Below are positions 30,621 through 42,438 of a stretch of 64,000 bases of DNA, piece by piece (positions within the stretch are counted from its first letter, which is position 1; every line of letters starts with the position of its first letter). The notes beneath the pieces were generated by a model that saw only the letters and a program-made list of their open reading frames with translations, was not told where the DNA came from and searched no databases. The stretch is from NCBI GenBank assembly GCA_036571765.1, contig BROE01000007.1:1198503-1262502 (forward strand). Reading direction: 5' to 3'. Both the position numbers and the translations under genes were made by a program. Source of the DNA: Plecoglossus altivelis. Its lineage: Eukaryota; Chordata; Actinopteri; Osmeriformes; Plecoglossidae.

Positions 30621-32776
30621 GCCAAATCTAACTGCAGTTTTGTACACCATATGTCCTGTGTTATGGTTGTTTGAGTTTAAGAACTTTGCTAAATGAATAA
30701 AATGTGTGATAAATGTCAAATCCAACTATCAATTATTAAACTTTGTGGTTTAAAAGGGTACCTTTGCCTGAACTGACATGCACCAACTCAGAACACTGAG
30801 TTTAAACATCCATTTACACATTTTGTCTCTATCGTTTTATCTACCTTTAATGAATGAATATGTTTAACTTCATGTCTGCACCTCTCTGTGACAAACTGTT
30901 GTGGTTCTTCCTGGCTTATAATAATTGTAAATGTCGTTTTGCTTCTTCTTCGATTAGACCTTGTTAACGTGCCATCTGATATTTTCTGCCTATTTTGCAC
31001 AGTTTTCAGAGGCTTTCCACACCAGCATCCCTTGCCCAGTTCCTCTATTATGCCCTTCTACATGTGTTTTTCAACACCAGTTACAATCAACTCTGGGTTA
31101 TAGCCCTTCACCATTGCATGGTGCCATACATTCTTCATAGATCACACCCACCAAGTGAATAGTATCTAGTCTAACTCCATGTCCAAGCCCATTGTATCTG
31201 TGGAGGAGTACAGTCATCACACTTGTCAAACCCTCCCCATACTACATTACTTTCCTATAGGTGCACATTAGTAGTTTTCAGACATACAACACGTGAGACT
31301 CAGGAGACTGAATTGGAGATAATTGGAGAAAGTGTACTTTACTGCTTCCCTTTTTCACCACTCCTATAAAACATTTCTGGCGTGCCACAGCTTTTTCCTG
31401 TTAGTGTGTTTAAGGGTGTTAAGAAAACTACATGACAACAATCATGTTTAATCTAACCAGCCTTTTCAACAGTACAACTGGCCCCAGCTTGGCCACCCCA
31501 TGGTCTTGAACACCCCATAGCTGCAAATCAAATCAAGAGCCTTTTCATAAGGCCCAGTATCGGACACATGCTGTCTGAGGCTATCAAATGTCAGCTCTCG
31601 TGGAATGCCTTGTCCAATGAAAGTAGACCTACTTGGTTGAAACTAACTATTGAGAATACCTTTATATTCAAATTGCAAAAAGAATATGATAATTGTATGT
31701 GGACAAAGCCTCCTAAGTGTATTCACACTTATTTCCACATATACTGTACATACCTAATTTGAAGTCAATTGGAGTCAAGGTAAATACCAATACATTTTTA
31801 AGTTTACAAGTTTTTTTTTTTACTTTACATGGTGGACTGTATTCGCCTCTCATACATTTAATTTCTACAGATCCTGGGCTCTCTGTATCGGCAAGTGTTA
31901 ACTTCCTTTAAGGCGGGTACTCTGTTGGATTGTTGGATGTTGTAAACTATTGGATTCGCCCAGAGCCACTCTTGATTTGCCATAACCAATTGCTACCATT
32001 CGCCTTTTCCAACCCTTCATGACTAACAGAGCGAGCTAGAAAATTAAACTTTTCATGAACCCCATGGGGAAGAGGGCCACAACACCATGGCCAACAACAA
32101 AACTCAGCAAAGTTTTTTCTTGCTCTGACTTTAAGCTGTGGATATTCAACGGCGTTGCCATAATGAGCCACAGAACTTCGCTTGCATCTTTTTCCACCGC
32201 CATTACAGAACTACAAGTCAAACTAGCACAGAACATCGTCATCATTCTCAGCCACTCCTCTTTTTGCTGTTTGGACCTCCAAAAATTTGAGTGCATAAAA
32301 CTGACCCTGCTACTGCAGCTCCAGACCTAGTACAGAATCAAAATGAAAATTTTTTAGTTTGTGGGGCGGCAAAGCAAGGTTAAGAGACCCCAACCCTATG
32401 GGCAATGGTGGGTCATTTGTCTTGTGGTAGTCTCTCATTACGTTTACTATTAATGTTTTAGGAACTTTTTACCATTACATACAAAATTGCAAATGCAATA
32501 AAGCCAAGATATACAAGGGCTTTTGCTAAAAGCCCAGTTGAGACCGTCAGACTACTCTTTTCAGAACCGGAGGAACCCTAAATATTTACTTTTTAAAAAT
32601 TGCATTTTACTTTTTGTCAACACAGTGGTGCTACCCTGAAATGTTTTGACATTAATGACATTATGCAAAAGATGTGTTACAAATTTTTTTATAAGCTAAT
32701 GTGTTCAATAAACATGTCATTTTGAGACCAAATTCAAAATGGCTGATGGCCAATGTGAGAAAGTGTTATATTTTAT
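30621..32776. other. Intergenic DNA without recognised features
   Basis: About 2.1 kb of AT-rich sequence. Short open frames exist on both strands but none resembles a known protein. The last ~80 bases (about 32705-32776) resemble 33705-33770, see the dispersed repeat entry. Confidence 0.3.
32705..32776 (+). repeat. Direct repeat of 33705-33775
   Basis: AAATTCAAAATGGCTGATGG, then a GAAAGTG and ATTTTATGAC block, recurs at 33705-33775 (AAATTCCAAATGGCTGATG, GGGAAAGTG, TTTTACGACCTGG). It belongs to the unclassified repeat family described at 33400-33830. Confidence 0.5.
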
Positions 32777-32788
32777 GACTTTTATGCC

Positions 32789-33200
32789 GGGGTGCATGGT
32801 GGCGGTGCGGTTAGAGCCCTTGCCTCCCAGGAAGGAGATCTTGGGTTCGATTCTTGGGCTGAATCCGACATCACATGATCTCTCTGGGTGGAGTCTGCAT
32901 GTCCTCCCCATGTTACCGTGGGTTCTCTCCGGGCACTCCGGCTTCCTCCCACCGTCCAAAGACATGCGTGTGATAGGTTAATTGGTATATTGAGAAATTG
33001 CCCCTAGAGAGTGGATGTGTGAGTGAATGGTTGTCTGTGTCTCTGTGTTGGTCCTGCGACTTGCTGGCCCCAGTCCAGGGTGTACCCTGCCTATGGCCCG
33101 AAGCTACTGGGTTAGGCTCCAGTCACCCGTGACCCCTCAATGGGAAGAAGAGGCACTGCAATCCCTTTATTATTAGCAGTAGATAATGGATGGATGGATG
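32789..33200 (+). mobile_element. tRNA-headed SINE of the V-SINE/DANA type
   Basis: A SINE of about 412 bases. The head has a Pol III B-box-like GGTTCGATTCT at about 32843. The body has the fish V-SINE core (GTGGAGTCTGCATGTCCTCC, CTCCGGCTTCCTCCCACCGT, GTTAATTGGT). The tail ends in (GATG)n, the same tail as Rex3. It is flanked by a perfect 12-base TSD, GACTTTTATGCC, at 32777-32788 and 33201-33212. A second copy lies on the minus strand at 60048-60457. Confidence 0.9.
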
Positions 33201-33212
33201 GACTTTTATGCC

Positions 33213-34309
33213 ACAATGTATCAGAAGATTCTAATCTTGTGATTGTTGGTGAAACTAAAAGAAATCTGCTTAGCTGACTACATGTAGCATCATCATATCT
33301 ACAAAGCACAACAGTTCTGGATCTTCTTGAGTAGAATTCCCTTCAGAATGAAACATAATCAATACCATTATGATTATATTGCTAGACAGCTACAGTGGCC
33401 TGCCTGGCTTTCTGTTTCACTAAGCCAATATTCCAGTATCAAGATCTGAACCTATGACCTTGCACATCCAGGGTACCATTTTATCCCTGAGTGCTATTGT
33501 CTGTGTTGGGAGTTACTGCTCCCAGTTACTGTATAAAAAAGGAAGCTGTTGGTTCTGTGGCACGTTGTCAGATTTGACCCAAGTAAAAACAGCTGTAATT
33601 TAGTCATATTTTGACACATTAGGTTGATTTTGATCTGAAGATGATCTGATAGAAAGTAAAAAATTGATACAATGGTGAATGAGGAGTCAGAACAGTTAGG
33701 TTTTATGTAAATTCCAAATGGCTGATGCCGAAAAGGGCCAACATGGGAAAGTGATCTATTTTACGACCTGGTATACCTCTCGGAGTCAGAAGAGTTAATA
33801 TTGTTCTAAGACATTTAAAACCAAAGAAAACTAGAATTTTTTTTTCATTTATGTCTGGCTGTCAGTGTTAAATAATCCTTCAAAACACATTCCCTATAGG
33901 AAACGCCAGACATCTTTTGTTTTTACGACATAAGAAAAAGCACTTTTGACACTTTGAGTGAGCTCAAAGCGTAACATGTATATATGCAAATTGGATGATT
34001 TGGTTTGCACATATGGCATATCCCTCATGCTTTACTAATGTAAAAGTAATTCCAACGTCTTGAAAAAACGTTACTGAGGAAAAACTACCCCTTTTATCAA
34101 TTGAATTTTCAGATGGCCTTGAGCACAACTAAAAGCCTATTTTTTTCAGGAAAACAACAAAACATTAGTTTAAGATATGTTATCTGGCAGTTCCAACCTC
34201 CATGAACAATATCTATAATATAACTACTGGAGTATCTTGCTGTCATAAGGGGCTCTGCACTGTGTATCTATAATTCCAGAAATCTGTCTGTCATCAACAT
34301 TATCATGGT
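33213..34309. repeat. Unclassified repeat-derived DNA
   Basis: No gene was seen. Parts at about 33400-33830 match other places in the window. AAACAGCTGTAATTTAGTC followed by ATTTTGACA recurs at about 62510 and 62815, and the AAATGGCTGATG block recurs at 32705. The family is not recognised. The rest (33830-34309) shows nothing identifiable. Confidence 0.4.
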
Positions 34310-34311
34310 AA

Positions 34312-34666
34312 TTCAATTCAATTCAATTTATTTTTGTAACGCCCAAAATCACAACAACAGTTGCCTCGAAGGGCGACAAGGATTCCATCATTGGTCAATA
34401 AACAGAAAACCACGTAATAAAAATGTACATATGATTTTAGCAAATGGACGACTGTCCCGGATCATCCCCTGTCCTTAGACCCTCCTTCTCGGCAAGGAAA
34501 AACAACAAAAAAAACCTGTGGGAAAAAGTAGAAACCTCGGGGAGAACCACAGTGAAGGAGAGATCCTGCTCCCACGGACGGACAGGCTGTAGATGGTCCA
34601 GGACTGGCGTGCATCCATATGCAGATAGACTGTAAGAAAGAACCCCTCAGGCGGAAGGAGGGGTTC
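34312..34666 (-). mobile_element. LINE-type 3' end, minus strand
   Basis: It opens with ATTCAATTCAATTCAATTTA, the complement of an (AATTG)n-style LINE tail. It continues with CGCCCAAAATCACAACAACA, GGCAAGGAAAAACAACAAAA and GAAACCTCGGGGAGAACCA, a very common fish repeat (3' end of an L2-like element). No coding remains. The hAT MITE sits immediately to its right. Confidence 0.6.
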
Positions 34667-34674
34667 ATCTAGAT

Positions 34675-34886
34675 CAGGGGTCTCCAATCCTGGTCCTCGA
34701 GGGCCGCTGTCCTGAAGGTTTTAGATGTTTCCCTCCTCCAGCACACCTGATTCTAATGAATGAGCCATTACCAAGCTCTGTGGAAGCTTCATAATGACCC
34801 TTTATTAGACTCAGGTGTGCTGGAGCAGGGAAGCACTGAAAACCTTCAGGACAGCGGCCCTCGAGGACCAGGATTGGAGACCCCTG
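34675..34886. mobile_element. hAT-type MITE, 212 bp
   Basis: Near-perfect terminal inverted repeats of about 40 bases (CAGGGGTCTCCAATCCTGGT ... and its complement) enclose a short non-coding core. A perfect 8-base TSD, ATCTAGAT, flanks it (34667-34674 and 34887-34894), diagnostic of hAT transposition. It is non-autonomous and has no open frame. Confidence 0.93.
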
Positions 34887-34894
34887 ATCTAGAT

Positions 34895-37881
34895 CATCTA
34901 GGTAATGTCTCTACATGCCAACAGATTTTTTTTCTTACCAATGGTCACTAGTTATTTATCTCATTTGATCTTGGTTATTGAAAAGGTGGTGAACCAGAAA
35001 ATTCCATTGCCATTTGATCAAATTGTATTCTTAGCCAAATTCAACTAAATTAGGCTTTATGAATGTTCAATTCAATGAGTTTCCTACCGGTATTCTTCAA
35101 TGTCCCGAATTATTTGACAGTTGAAAAAAACATCTGTTGCATTGTCAACTCTTCTGAGGCTCTATATCAGGGAAACTGGCTATCTAACCTACTGGATTAG
35201 CACTGAGCTGTAGGCTTAGGAGATAACATAATTGGAGGCAATAGAAACTATAGCCAAAATGGAAAAGTTCTAACCCTTTGCTCTTGTGAGTTTAACAGAT
35301 GTGTGTTAGGGTTCTTTTTGTTTGCTTCTACACTTGGAAGAAGGTGCATTTTTGTGGTGATGCGTTAACAGTACTTATTCAAGTCAAGGGTCTGTTTATG
35401 AAAGGCCCCACCTCCTTCCCCCTTACCCACTGACGCACACCCTCCCCCACCACCTGAGATTATTCTCCAGATCTATACAAGGGCTTGGTAAATAGAGAGG
35501 TCTAAACAAGTCAACTCTATCAGTCCATACTGTACTAATTGGTATAGCCTAATAGTCAATAATATATCTCTCTGTCATAGAACTCCCTGCATCAGTTTGT
35601 CACAGAGACATCTTACCGCTCTGATGGGAGCTAGCACTAAAGGAACAAGGCTGTCTAGTGGATATCTGGTGTATTGTAAATGTTCTTGTTAGTTTACTCT
35701 ACAAACTGCATCTGAAATACAAGAGAACTTGAGGCATGGCAGTGTCTCCAGCTTGTGGCTTCTGGTTGAACCATACGTTTAAACCAGAGTGAATGTCAAC
35801 ATACTTTGCTTTTATTTATTTATTTATTGTCTGATAAAATTAAAAACGTAACATTTTTTTTTTTGACCATTTGCTTCACACATATCCCTGGATTCCAAAA
35901 CAAAACACGAAAGACCCAAAACTTGTATGGTCAGTTAATAGCCAAATCTTTAACATAAATAAGTTATTCATATTAAAATTGTGGAAGAAGATCCAGCAGG
36001 GTCAAATGCTGAGCACAGACTGGAAGCCTGAGAGAAGTATAAACCACACCTTTTACCCACACAAAAAAATAGAAAGAACAATCCACCCAGAAAAAGGTTA
36101 CCATGATAAAAGAACGTATAACAACTTTCAAATCAGTTGATTGGGTATGTTTAAAAAAATAAAAACAAAGCCATTTTGTCGTTTCAACCCCCATTAAATT
36201 CTACCTCCCCGCCCCAAGCAGAGACCTGCTCTAGATGGCTGGGGAATGGTAGGCTGCCACCCAAACAGTGACAGCTACATAACAAGCTCAGTGCATGAGA
36301 CGGCCCGAAGGTCCACTCTCCCAACACTGCTCTGACAGGCAGTCAACCCATACAATCTCCTCCTTTCACACACACTCATTCTTCCCCTAAACCAACCAGT
36401 CAACCCAAGCCCTTTGGCCTGCTATACTCACCACAGTCCACTGTCACATGTAAGTCTTACAGTCTGAACTGAACATGCAATTTCCAAATATACATGAATA
36501 TAGGAATACAAAACTTAAACTCTCTTAAGTCTTTGTATACTCCATGTTGGGTTGCAGAGCAGTGGTCCTTCCTGGTATGTGGACGAATTGATCTGCTACG
36601 CTAAATTGGAATCACATGACACCACTTGAGACAATCAAAAACTTCCCCCTTCCAATTGTTTGCACTCTGTTGACGTTGTCTTTCCAAAAAACAGATTTAA
36701 TCATGCCATTGGAAGTGGTCCTCATAAGCTAAACCACTGCAAAATGGCTCCTTTGAAATGTGGAGCATCTGCCTGGGGGAAACACATCTGCTTGATTCCT
36801 CCCATGGTTTTACTAATTTGATTGTGAAGATAACTACAGTTTCTATGAACCAGTATTCTCCCACATACCTCTCTGAAACCTATAGCTCAAAAAAAAATTC
36901 AATAGAAAACCTTTTTATTTATTTCTATATTTATTTATTTTATAGTTTTTGTGCAACAAAAAATATTCCTTCAGGGTGTCTAATAAGCTGTTCGTATCAC
37001 TTTGAAATCTCTGCCAGTTTTTTTTTTGTCATTTCTGATTAGCCTAGTGTGGACACAGCAGATGTTGTGTACCTCAGCAGCAAGTGTGCAATTATAGGCT
37101 CACAGGTTGGCCCCACAGAGGTGCTTGATTATTGCCCCACTTTCTTTGTAAAAAATAAGGTAATCCTGTGTAAAAAGGGTCCTAATGAATATCTATTGTT
37201 GTCTCTGGTAGTATCTCAGCTATTTAAATGTTACCATCTGCAAACCAAAAATATTAGTAGTACATTTTACCTCCTGAACTGCCGTTATTCAAGGTAAAAT
37301 CAGTTTTACAGTGACTCACTCATTTGAAATGTTGCTTGACACAAGAAGTTGATTCTGCGATACCTGTTGGAAACACTATTTTTTTAATCACTCAATGTAG
37401 TCAGTCATATTACTTTAATACATATCTTAACATCTAATTAAATTAGATATTGCTGTGATAAGTATAAAATGAATTTTGTCCATATCACCCACCCTGTACT
37501 TTATGGCTAAGGCCCGCAATATCTGATCTGATCGTTGCAGCAGAGAACGGGTCACAAAGTAATCAATGTTTTTTCAGTGAGGAATGGGAGTCTAGACAGC
37601 CCAGCTGGACCAGACCAGACTGTTCCCTCAACCGGGGAAGAACCTGACATCTTTTTAGTATGTTTTTTGGGTTGTTTATTCTAATTAACATCTGCTGTTA
37701 CCACATCTGTGTATTTGAGTAGTGCTGTGCTGTCTGCCCCTGGCTACACCCTTGGTTGCCATAATTAGTAAACCTTCCCTCTGAGTGAACAAATGAACCA
37801 ACACTGTACACGTAAAATTGCATTCAGAGGCTAACAGTGCCATTGGACCCATGTACTGTAGGCTACAATAAGTCAAATAAG
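34895..37881. other. Intergenic DNA without recognised features
   Basis: About 3 kb of AT-rich sequence including simple (TTTA)n at 35811-35829. A minor C-rich stretch lies at about 36190-36440. Open frames are short (up to 94 codons) and unrecognised. Confidence 0.3.
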
Positions 37882-38213
37882 ACAAAGCTGTTCTTATTTT
37901 CTTTTTACCTTTGAACCGACAACTCAATTCCCCAACGTTTCCGTTTGGCTTGCTGTTATCCCAAAAGGTCAGATTCACTATTGCTGAATATCTAATAAGC
38001 ATAATATTAAAATGTATTGCTGGTCAGCCTATTTAAATGTATACAGGTGCATGGTGCAACTCTGTAGTATTTGTGAGAAATGGTCTTCTGTTGTCAAAAC
38101 ATTATTACAGTAAATATGGAAAGCTGTGAGATGACTTGGACATTTGTTTAATTTGTTTGGAATCAAAATGTGACAGAAACTTGGTTGGTAAAGAAGAACG
38201 GTAATGATTCTGT
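37882..38213 (+). repeat. Left arm of a long inverted repeat
   Basis: About 330 bases whose reverse complement is found at 39102-39429. Matching blocks in order: CCTTTGAACCGACAA, TTTGGCTTGCTGTTATCCCA, AAAAGGTCAGAT, CTGGTCAGCCTATT, CTCTGTAGTATTTGTGAG, GAATCAAAATGTGACAGAA and ACGGTAATGATT. The arms are diverged, with many point differences. Confidence 0.85.
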
Positions 38214-39101
38214 CTTATGCCAGCGCAGATCCTTACACTGTAGGGGTAAAGCATTCCGGCTGGCGCAGCACCACTCAGAAACACGGTTATGGCACCAAAC
38301 TCCAGATGTTAATTACAAATGCCATGTCCACCGACCGATCAGTTACACCTTATATTTGCCGATATAGAGTTTATTCATTTCTTTGTTAAGAATAGTCTTA
38401 TGGTGGAGCTGTGTCTATATCAAAACACCTGAAAAACTGCTGATATATTGGATTCGCATTCCTTCTTGCCAAATATTTAGGAGCTGTTTTGACTGTAGGT
38501 TCATTTGAAAGCAAAGCAAACAGAAAGAGTGGCACTGAAGGAACTGCCTTTGGACAAGGAGGAGAGCACAGCAGGAGAGCACAGACACAGGAGACGCCAA
38601 TTACCATCACTCAGGATGGGCAGAGCCACTGCAGTGTATTCACAGAGGAGACAGAAGAAGTAGCTCAACATTTAGGTCACCCCGAGTTCAAACACTCAGC
38701 AAAAGTCAGGCATCTGGGAAAGCAAGTTTATTCATGATTCATCCATTGGCATGGAAAATGTAAATATGTGCAATGTCAAATAGTATATTATGCAGTAATA
38801 TAATATCACTGCACAATCCAGTGAATGTTACACACATTATAACAGGTGTTGATGTGGCAATACACTACGGTTACACTACAAACTGAATGTAAATTGAAAT
38901 CAGGTAGATTTTCAATTTACAAATTACAAAATAAATCCATAATAGATTATTCCTGTGCAATTAAAATTATGTAATCACTAAGATATATTACCTGTGATAC
39001 ATGTGACTATTTTCCATTTATTATTTGTTAAATCTATTTTTGTCATGAGTTTGATCATTGCTCTGCAATGGCATAAACGCATTCATGGTGGCAAAATGCA
39101 C
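38214..39101. other. Spacer between the inverted arms
   Basis: 888 bases with no gene recognised. A small hairpin (GTAAATTGAAA ... TTTTCAATTTAC) lies at about 38889-38919. Confidence 0.4.
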
Positions 39102-39429
39102 ACACAATCATTACCGTGTTTCATTACATAACATGCTTCTGTCACATTTTGATTCCAGACAAATTCAACAAATGTCTAGATCTTCTCACAGCTTTCTATA
39201 TTAATTGTAATAATGCCTTTAACCTATTTCCAACAAAAGACCATTCCTCACAAATACTACAGAGGTGCCCTATGCAAATTAGTTTGATATACATTTTAAT
39301 AGGCTGACCAGCTGATTAGATATTCGGCAATAGTGGATCTGACCTTTTGGGATAACAGCAAGCCAAACAGAGTCACAGGAGGATTTAATTGTCGGTTCAA
39401 AGGGAATATGAAAACAAACACAACTTTGT
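39102..39429 (-). repeat. Right arm of a long inverted repeat
   Basis: Reverse-complement partner of 37882-38213. It could be the second of two copies of an unclassified element in opposite orientation, or one long-palindrome element. Confidence 0.85.
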
Positions 39430-39950
39430 TGTGAATAATATAATGCTTAAATCATCAGACTGCGCAGTGGGACTGTAGCTGATTGAAAACCAGGCTTCAT
39501 CTTGATATGGGTAATGTGCTGTTAATGAGGTCGAACACAAATATTTCTACAATACAGGCTAACTACAGTGAAACACAATATAATTTTAATATCCTTTTAA
39601 TTCTTTTGGTCTTGTAAGTTTACGTCTATGTGCAAATAATGGAAACAACACCCCCAAGGACTATGCAATGGGCGATTTTCATTTACTTGAAAACATTGAG
39701 GAGAGGGTATAGTGGAGAAAAGATGAAAGAAGATGAAGATGAAATGCTGACCAATACCTCAGGCTTTAACATAAGACAATACAGTGCATAATTGGCAACG
39801 AAAACAGAATCACTTTTGGTTGGCAGATGGTAACAGAAAGGTCACAGACAGGTATGGGGTCCTTCACATGGAGAACAATCCAGTAAGCTGGTCTCCTTGT
39901 GAAGGATCCTGCAGAAAGCCTTTTGAACACAGCTGGCTACAAAGAGCTTG

Positions 39951-39988
39951 CACACGCACGCACACGCACACGCACACACACACACACT
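39951..39988. repeat. CA/CG-containing dinucleotide microsatellite
   Basis: CACACGCACGCACACGCACA followed by a pure (CA)n run; a simple repeat. Confidence 0.95.
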
Positions 39989-40406
39989 GGTAGACAGCAT
40001 CCAGCCAGACTAACAAGTCTGTCACTCATTCACACCTGGAGCGCATTAAACACAATGCACTGTGGGAACCACTTAATTGGAGATCAACACCATTACAATA
40101 AGAATACCAGATGACACATATATTGAACACTCATTGGAACAAATCTCTCATTGTCAGTGAACAACAAAAAAGACATAACATTCACTCTGGATTTTTGTTG
40201 AGCCCTAATCCTACGCTATAGGGTTTCAGACTGTTGGCAAGCAAAGGCTAAATCAGCAACTATAGTGTCAAACAGTAATTTCCTGCAACTGTTTAATAAA
40301 GGTGCCCTCTAATATTTAGGAAGACTAAGATTGTGTCTGTCCGGCGGGGGAAATTCACATAGGGTCCCTGGTACTTAAATTCAGTGAGGTTTGATATACT
40401 CATCAC

Positions 40407-40916
40407 TTAATAAGATGTCATGTACAGTCTATTTAAAAGGTGTGACCTTATTAAAGCATAAGTGAAAGGGCAAGGCGACAGTTCTGAAGGGTTAAACGTT
40501 TTCAGCAACCCACTATAATGTTTTCTGGAGTAAAAGTTGTCATTGTTTTGACAGTAGGGATAAATGTTTGTAGCCTGTTTCACTTCATATTTTATCAGCA
40601 TTACATCTTGTGTTTTTTCCTGGCTTAAAATTTGGCTTAAATGGTGGATTGTGTAACACCACTCCAATAAAAGATTTTGTTTAGGAGTGTCATCACAATC
40701 ATAATGCAAACATTTCAGACTTTTTCTAATGCAAACCCATCTTAAAAAGTGTGTTCCCTTTGAATGTATTAACTTCTTGAGATCCTTAAAATGTACACAG
40801 GCCAGAAATAAGACAATAGGGATAGTAAAGCAGCTAATATATACAAAATAAAATGGCTGTGGCTCCACAATTAATTTCCACAAACAAGCAAAGCCAATTT
40901 TCTTAAGAGATGACAT
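40407..40916 (-). CDS. Hypothetical 169-codon open frame
   Basis: An uninterrupted minus-strand frame starting with ATG (MSSLKKIGFACLWKLIVEPQ) and ending TSY before a stop. The N-terminal half is hydrophobic (FVYISCFTIPIVLFLACVHF). The middle is rich in Cys, His and Lys (RKSLKCLHYDCDDTPKQNLL). I do not recognise a family, promoter or splice site. A chance open frame in AT-rich DNA is likely, although 510 stop-free bases is longer than most in this window. Confidence 0.15.
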   Translation of the reverse strand: MSSLKKIGFACLWKLIVEPQPFYFVYISCFTIPIVLFLACVHFKDLKKLIHSKGTHFLRWVCIRKSLKCLHYDCDDTPKQNLLLEWCYTIHHLSQILSQEKTQDVMLIKYEVKQATNIYPYCQNNDNFYSRKHYSGLLKTFNPSELSPCPFTYALIRSHLLNRLYMTSY

Positions 40917-42438
40917 TTAATTGTATTGGCCTTTAATTGGATTTTTGAAAACCAGTTAAGTTACAAATGGCTGTGAGATGATAAGAAACATAGCAACACT
41001 GAATCCACTTTAGCGTTATAGGCATCAAAACCATAGAAACAATTTAATTAAATATTTCAGATGAGGGTCATCTTGGAGGTTCTGTTCATGGCCACAAATA
41101 AATGTGTTTTAAGAGACATGTAAATTGAGGTGTCCAACATCGTTTATTCAGAGTGACAGAAATGTATAGGAAAAAACTAGGCAGAAAACCTTGTCCCAAG
41201 TGAATGTTTTTTTTTGTACAGCAACAGAGCTCTTTCAGTCTAAAGCAAGCAGTAAGTTCTGGCCACCTGTGATTCATAGAGCTACCTGACCTTAGCTGTG
41301 TTCTGTGGAGACAGTGTGTCTGGTTGAGGTACAGTTGGGGCTGGTGCTATGCTGAGTGTGGGGTAGAATTGGATTCACATATCAGGTCCCCTTGGGAAAC
41401 CCTCCCAGAAGAATTAATCAAGTATGTCTACGTCAAAGTATTTAGAAGTTATAAAGACAGGACCTTTGCTGTCCAACACTGGGTATTTTTCTCAAAGGAC
41501 AGTGTGGGATGGTGATGGAAACTGAAAATGTACCAGAAGGAGCAGGTGAGCAAGAATTAGCAGAATTCGAACATCAGAAAGAAAAAGCGTTTTCTGTGTT
41601 GGTGCTGAATATATGCTGCAATTATACCTCATAACAAGCTGTAAAACCCCTAAGGAACTGTGGGACACACAAAAAGGATGTTTTGAGAGAGATACTCTTG
41701 CAAACAAGCTTTTCTTAAAGAAAACAAACTTCACATATGAAATGAAGGACAGAGAAAACATTTCAATCAGGAAAGACCTGGGATGGTGAAGTCAGTTTAT
41801 TTACAGATACAAATGTATTACAATTGTTTGGGCTCAGACCCCGAGGTAATTATAGATCAGAGTGCTCTGCCTAGAATAAGAATCCCCCAGTCCAAACACT
41901 GGAGGTGGCAGCAGCCGAAGATGATCTAGTTTGATGAGCCGAAGACCAGACAGCTGACGGTGGTGGGGAGGTGGAGGGTTGCACACTTGATATTATGGAC
42001 AAACTAAACAAGGAAAGAATCTTATTTAAAAAGGCATGAGATCATAGTGATAGGCTGACGCGATCATGAAGATTGACAGCCTTAATTGATAGACGCCAGC
42101 ACTAAACAATGCGCAACTTGGATGTTGCCCGATAGAAAGTAGAGTGTTCCTAGTGTGTGTTCAAATGCAGGGATCAGTCTTGCCTGATTGACTTTTGGGC
42201 AAAGCCTCATTATTAAACATTTGAAGAAAATGAAAGAGTTAACTGACCAGCTAGGGGAAATAGGTGCAGTAACTGCAGAAATTTGTAACGCTTGTGTGTA
42301 GTTTGCCACCAAGTTATGCTATGATTGTCACTGCCCTGGAATCTAAGTTACACAGTTTGGATGCTGTAGTTTGTTCACCAATCATTAGTAAATGAAGAAC
42401 AAAAGTGAGCGTCTGCTGATGGAAGAAATGGAGGTGTT

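Larger units (their letters stand above)
39430..42099. other. Intergenic DNA, mostly unassigned
   Basis: No host gene recognised. It holds a (CA)n-type microsatellite (39951-39988) and a 169-codon minus-strand open frame (40407-40916), listed separately. Confidence 0.3.

Noticed and set aside
32717..32981. Open frames of about 80 codons on both strands of the SINE
   Set aside because: The same frames recur in the second SINE copy at 60.3-60.5 kb, so they are translations of non-coding repeat sequence.
35871..37297. Open frames of 82-94 codons at 35.9-37.3 kb
   Set aside because: Low-complexity AT-rich translations with no family resemblance.
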